This document shows positions 7,251 to 9,527 of a stretch of DNA of 9,527 nucleotides, piece by piece (the stretch's first letter is position 1; each line of letters begins with the position of its first letter). A model generated the notes under the pieces. The model was not told where the DNA came from, made no database searches, and saw only the letters and a program-made list of their open reading frames with translations. Source of the DNA: Paralactobacillus_A sp963926925. Its GTDB lineage: Bacteria; Bacillota; Bacilli; Lactobacillales; Lactobacillaceae. Location of the stretch: assembly GCA_963926925.1 (NCBI GenBank), contig CAWUZD010000014.1:1-9527 (forward strand), given 5' to 3'. A program made the position numbers and the translations under genes.

Positions 7251-7376
7251 TTAAATAGACTTCTTTCAATAAATTACTATTTTCATTTTATTACTTATTA
7301 TCAAAAATCTTCATTTTACTTAATAATCGTTAGATAAAATAAAAATACCTTAATGAAATATTAAAGTTCGTTTTTT
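7251..7376. other. AT-rich divergent intergenic region, yibE side
   Basis: Between the yibE start and the hsp20 promoter is very AT-rich sequence, with no open frame of note, no CIRCE element and no hairpin. A GATAAT on the minus strand (revcomp of 7297-7302) could be a -10 for yibE, but the -35 at the right distance is poor, so no promoter is called. Confidence 0.4.
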
Positions 7377-7405
7377 TTGACCCCTTAATTAAAATTGTCT
7401 ATCAT
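7377..7405 (+). promoter_or_regulatory. Strong sigma-A promoter of hsp20
   Basis: TTGACC (7377-7382) and TATCAT (7400-7405) are separated by exactly 17 nt, predicting a leader of about 45 nt before the hsp20 start. TTTGACC (7376-7382) is also identical to one half-site of the CtsR heat-shock operator, but the second heptad is absent. No CIRCE element is present. Confidence 0.75.
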
Positions 7406-7456
7406 GAAAATTGTAAGCGTAAGAAATAAATTTTTGAAAGGGGTATTGATAAGATT

Positions 7457-7897
7457 ATGGATAACAATGTAAGTCGTCGTAATGATTTAATGAGTATGGA
7501 TAATGCATTTGATCGTTTAGCAAATAACTTTTTTGCCCCACTATCACGCAATTTCTTTAACAATGATAGTGATATCATGAAGACTGATATTTCTGAAAGT
7601 GATAAGGAATACGATGTTAAGATTGATCTACCAGGTTTAAAGAAGGATAACATTAAGATTGATTATGAAAATAATATCTTAACTGTTAGTGCTACTAAGA
7701 ATAGTGAAGTTAAAGATGCTGATACTAAGAATCACATCATTCACAGTGAACGTTCATATGGTAGCTTTAGCCGTCAATATCGTTTACCAAATGTTGATCG
7801 GAAGAATATTAAAGCAACATATAATGATGGTGTTTTAACAATTACTTTACCAAAGGATACTGAAGCTACTACAGCTGCACATATCGATATTCAATAA
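7457..7897 (+). CDS. hsp20: Small heat-shock protein, Hsp20/alpha-crystallin family
   Basis: A 146-residue cytoplasmic ATP-independent holdase that binds unfolding proteins during heat or other stress. A variable, phenylalanine-containing N-terminal arm (about 1-40, FDRLANNFFAPLSRNFF) precedes the alpha-crystallin domain (about 42-135), with YDVKIDLPGLKKDNIKID (52-69), SERSYGSFSRQYRLP (97-111) and the signature AxxxxGVLxIxLPK (120-133). It ends in a C-terminal IXI anchor, IDI at 143-145, used for oligomer assembly. Length is typical of lactobacilli. The ATG at 7457 is preceded by AAAGGGG (7437-7443) at an unusually long spacing of 13 nt; no better ATG exists nearby. Codon use differs from the neighbours: lysine is nearly always AAG here, whereas gatD mostly uses AAA, as expected for a strongly expressed gene. 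The gene is monocistronic, with its own promoter and terminator. Confidence 0.95.
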   Translation: MDNNVSRRNDLMSMDNAFDRLANNFFAPLSRNFFNNDSDIMKTDISESDKEYDVKIDLPGLKKDNIKIDYENNILTVSATKNSEVKDADTKNHIIHSERSYGSFSRQYRLPNVDRKNIKATYNDGVLTITLPKDTEATTAAHIDIQ

Positions 7898-7922
7898 TCG
7901 TTAGTAATCATTAAAATTAAAG

Positions 7923-7952
7923 AGAACATGTTTTAAAACATGTTCTTTTTTT
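7923..7952 (+). terminator. Intrinsic terminator of hsp20
   Basis: AGAACATGTT (7923-7932) pairs with AACATGTTCT (7937-7946) around a TTAA loop and is followed by a T-run to 7952. The predicted promoter of the next gene begins right at the end of the T-tract. Confidence 0.88.
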
Positions 7953-7953
7953 A

Positions 7954-7982
7954 TTTATAGTTATTAATATTTTTGTTATAGT
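7954..7982 (+). promoter_or_regulatory. Promoter of the small membrane protein gene
   Basis: An extended -10 element TGTTATAGT (-10 hexamer TATAGT at 7977-7982) has TTTATA (7954-7959) 17 nt upstream as a modest -35. It abuts the hsp20 terminator. Transcription from here would give a short leader of about 20 nt, starting close to the Shine-Dalgarno. Confidence 0.5.
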
Positions 7983-7989
7983 ATTACCT

Positions 7990-8000
7990 AAGGAGGAGGT
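7990..8000 (+). promoter_or_regulatory. Very strong Shine-Dalgarno sequence
   Basis: AAGGAGGAGGT contains two overlapping AGGAGG cores (7991-7996 and 7994-7999), 11-14 nt before the ATG at 8011. It is the best match to the 16S anti-Shine-Dalgarno in the window and settles the start of the downstream gene. Confidence 0.8.
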
Positions 8001-8010
8001 ACTAGATAGT

Positions 8011-8496
8011 ATGAATATACTAATTATTGCCTTAGATATTTTGTTAGCAGCTTATGCATTAAAATCAATTTATGTTCAATCCCAAATTATGATTCGTGGT
8101 AAATATAACTTTATTTCTGTTGTTTTTATCATCGCAATCGGAGTTACTATTTTAGCAATTCCTGATAGTAGTTGGGCATATATTGTTTTAATGGCACTTT
8201 TTGTATTGGTAAATATTATGGCCGGTGTTAGTGGGTTAGCTACCAAGTTTATTGTTACTCCTGGTCTCTTCGGACGCCATACCATTAAATACCATGATAT
8301 TAGTGCAGTAACATTAGTACCCGCTTTAGTTACTAAAAAAGGATTAAAGCGTGTCATTATGTTCATTACTACCAAAACTAATCAACAAGGGCAATTAGTC
8401 TTTGACTGTCACAGTGTTACTGATTTAAAATCACAAATTGGCGATTTAGTTCCCCAATCTGTACCAGTAACTGTCAAAACAATGCCATTTAATTAA
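8011..8496 (+). CDS. Uncharacterised small membrane protein with C-terminal soluble domain
   Basis: A 161-residue protein I cannot assign to a named family with confidence. Three hydrophobic helices are visible (about 2-20, 34-51 and 55-75), separated by a short basic loop (MIRGKYN) and a short polar turn (PDSSW). The C-terminal half (about 78-161) is hydrophilic and beta-prone: KFIVTPGLFGRHTIKYHDISAVTLV, then KRVIMFITT, QLVFDCHSVTDLKSQIGDL. The pattern of a two- to three-helix anchor, a strand-turn ending in a gene-specific 'GLFGRHTIKYHDIS' phrase, and a terminal helix recalls bacterial PH-like membrane proteins, but this is only a pattern resemblance. It has its own extended -10 promoter, an excellent Shine-Dalgarno and a terminator, so it is expressed alone. 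Its position next to hsp20 says nothing firm about function. Confidence 0.8.
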   Translation: MNILIIALDILLAAYALKSIYVQSQIMIRGKYNFISVVFIIAIGVTILAIPDSSWAYIVLMALFVLVNIMAGVSGLATKFIVTPGLFGRHTIKYHDISAVTLVPALVTKKGLKRVIMFITTKTNQQGQLVFDCHSVTDLKSQIGDLVPQSVPVTVKTMPFN

Positions 8497-8507
8497 ACAG
8501 ATTACAA

Positions 8508-8541
8508 AAAAGAACTTGCAAGTAACTTTGCAAGTTCTTTT
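8508..8541. terminator. Bidirectional intrinsic terminator between membrane protein and ABC exporter genes
   Basis: A perfect 14-bp inverted repeat AAAAGAACTTGCAA (8508-8521) / TTGCAAGTTCTTTT (8528-8541) encloses a GTAACT loop. An A-run precedes it and a T-rich stretch follows, giving U-tracts in both directions between convergent genes. Confidence 0.92.
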
Positions 8542-8544
8542 ATT

Positions 8545-9527
8545 TTATTCCAGTGTTAATGAACCAGTATACAATTGGTAATATTCGCCATGATGTTGCA
8601 TTAATTGTTTATGATTACCAGATTCAACAATATGACCATTATCAACTACAATAATTAAATCAGCATTATAAATTGTTGATAACCGGTGCGCAATTGCAAA
8701 ACTAGTCCGTCCTACCATTAAACGATCCATCGCCGCTTGCACTTGGCATTCGGTTTGGGTATCAATGCTTGAAGTAGCTTCATCCAAAATCATTACGGGT
8801 GGATCAGCAACCGCTGCCCGTGCAATTGATAATAATTGCCGTTGTCCTTGTGATAACTCACTCCCACTATCCTTAATTACCGTGTTATAGCCTTGTGGTA
8901 ATTGTCGGATAAATTCATCAGCATCAGCTAACTTAGCAGCCGCTCTCACTTCTTCATCGGTCGCATCAATGCGACCATAACGAATATTTTCACTAATCGT
9001 TCCGGTAAATAAATTAGTTTGCTGTAAAACCATTCCTAAAGAACGCCGTAATGAATCTTTAGCAATATCTTTGATGTTAATCCCATCATAAGTAATTTCA
9101 CCACTATTAATTTCATAGAAACGATTAAGCATATTAGTGATTGTCGTTTTTCCAGCACCAGTTGCACCAACAAAGGCTACCTTTTGGCCAGGATGTGCTA
9201 CTAAATTAATATCATGTAATTGCAAATCATCAACGTTATTACTATAACTAAAATCAACGTGTTTAAAAATAATTTCACCACGTAAAAGGGTATAATGATA
9301 ACCTTGCGGCGTTGGTGTTTTCCAAGCCCATTGGTGATGATTATGATCATTAGTTTCATGAATCGTCCCATCAGCATCTTGAGTAACATTAACTAATGTA
9401 GTTGTTCCTTGGTCAATTTCAACTGGTTCATCCAATAATGAAAAGATACGATGGCCACCTGCTAATGCTAAAATAATTGCATTTAATTGCTGTGAAATTT
9501 GTGCTATCGGTTGAATGAACGACATGC
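8545..9527 (-). CDS. ABC exporter subunit, C-terminal part (LmrD/BmrD-like half of a heterodimeric multidrug exporter)
   Basis: The frame runs off the right edge. The methionine at 9523-9525 lies in the last transmembrane helix region of the family, so it is not the start; the complete protein should be near 600 residues. Numbering from that Met: end of the membrane domain (1-33), a long polar linker (about 40-80, with a histidine-rich DHNHHQW), then the ATPase domain with Walker A GATGAGKTT (120-128), Q-loop Q168, signature LSQGQ (224-228), Walker B VMILDE (244-249) with catalytic E249, D-loop SSID and H-loop H280. A catalytic Glu together with LSQGQ instead of LSGGQ is the pattern of the LmrD/BmrD/TM288 half of asymmetric exporters, where the non-canonical signature belongs to the degenerate ATP site. 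The partner would be expected just upstream, beyond the right edge. Such exporters remove hydrophobic drugs or lipids; the substrate cannot be told here. Confidence 0.88.
   Translation of the reverse strand, partial: MSFIQPIAQISQQLNAIILALAGGHRIFSLLDEPVEIDQGTTTLVNVTQDADGTIHETNDHNHHQWAWKTPTPQGYHYTLLRGEIIFKHVDFSYSNNVDDLQLHDINLVAHPGQKVAFVGATGAGKTTITNMLNRFYEINSGEITYDGINIKDIAKDSLRRSLGMVLQQTNLFTGTISENIRYGRIDATDEEVRAAAKLADADEFIRQLPQGYNTVIKDSGSELSQGQRQLLSIARAAVADPPVMILDEATSSIDTQTECQVQAAMDRLMVGRTSFAIAHRLSTIYNADLIIVVDNGHIVESGNHKQLMQHHGEYYQLYTGSLTLE

Noticed and set aside
7412..7456. Possible fourU-type RNA thermometer in the hsp20 leader (UUUUU at 7431-7435 next to AAAGGGG)
   Set aside because: The U-run and the Shine-Dalgarno are only four bases apart and would pair mainly through G:U, which gives no credible hairpin.
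7402..7653. Open frame antisense to the hsp20 leader and 5' half
   Set aside because: It runs against a clear Hsp20 gene with a strong promoter. It has no Shine-Dalgarno or recognisable domain and reflects the codon pattern of hsp20.
7322..7904. 12-base direct repeat AATAATCGTTAG at 7322-7333 and 7893-7904 flanking hsp20
   Set aside because: Short and A/T-rich, with no inverted ends, no integrase and no duplication-like context. It is most likely chance; hsp20 looks native apart from its high-expression codon use.
8076..8375. Open frame antisense to the 161-residue membrane protein gene
   Set aside because: The opposite strand has a promoter, a near-perfect Shine-Dalgarno, a terminator and a coherent membrane protein; the antisense frame has none of these.

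Overview
The window looks like chromosomal DNA from a low-GC Firmicute, most likely a member of the Lactobacillaceae. The reasons are AT-rich codon use with CGG still used for arginine, TagE-type teichoic acid glycosyltransferases starting with the SGIEHAE motif, a paired YibE/YibF membrane system, and an LmrD/BmrD-like ABC exporter subunit. I cannot fix the genus. No tRNA, rRNA, transposase, CRISPR array or phage gene is visible. The gene content is ordinary chromosomal, with an emphasis on the cell envelope.

Layout, left to right: (1) the C-terminal part of a glutamine-rich coiled-coil protein on the plus strand, cut by the left edge. (2) A minus-strand two-gene operon of TagE/GtfA-like GT4 glycosyltransferases, joined by an ATGA stop/start overlap. 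(3) Transcribed divergently, a GatD-like glutamine amidotransferase with its own sigma-A promoter and no MurT gene next to it. (4) On the minus strand, a yibE-yibF pair with a 14-base overlap, followed by a dedA gene with its own promoter. (5) On the plus strand, an Hsp20 small heat-shock protein gene with a strong promoter. (6) A small unrecognised membrane protein gene with its own promoter and a very strong Shine-Dalgarno sequence. (7) On the minus strand, the C-terminal part of a multidrug-type ABC exporter subunit, cut by the right edge. Each convergent junction carries a clean inverted repeat with T-tracts on both strands, so the transcription units are well insulated.

How the genes may work together (inference): the TagE-like pair would decorate teichoic acid or another surface polymer, GatD would supply ammonia for amidating lipid II, and DedA-family proteins include undecaprenyl-phosphate recycling factors. 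The central part of the window can therefore be read as a loose cell-wall neighbourhood. The most interesting points are the second glycosyltransferase, whose GT4 active-site positions have drifted while its partner's are intact (a possible catalytic/helper pair), the solitary gatD, the uncharacterised YibE/YibF pair, and the unknown 161-residue membrane protein. I found no convincing evidence of a wholly new defence or mobile system here.
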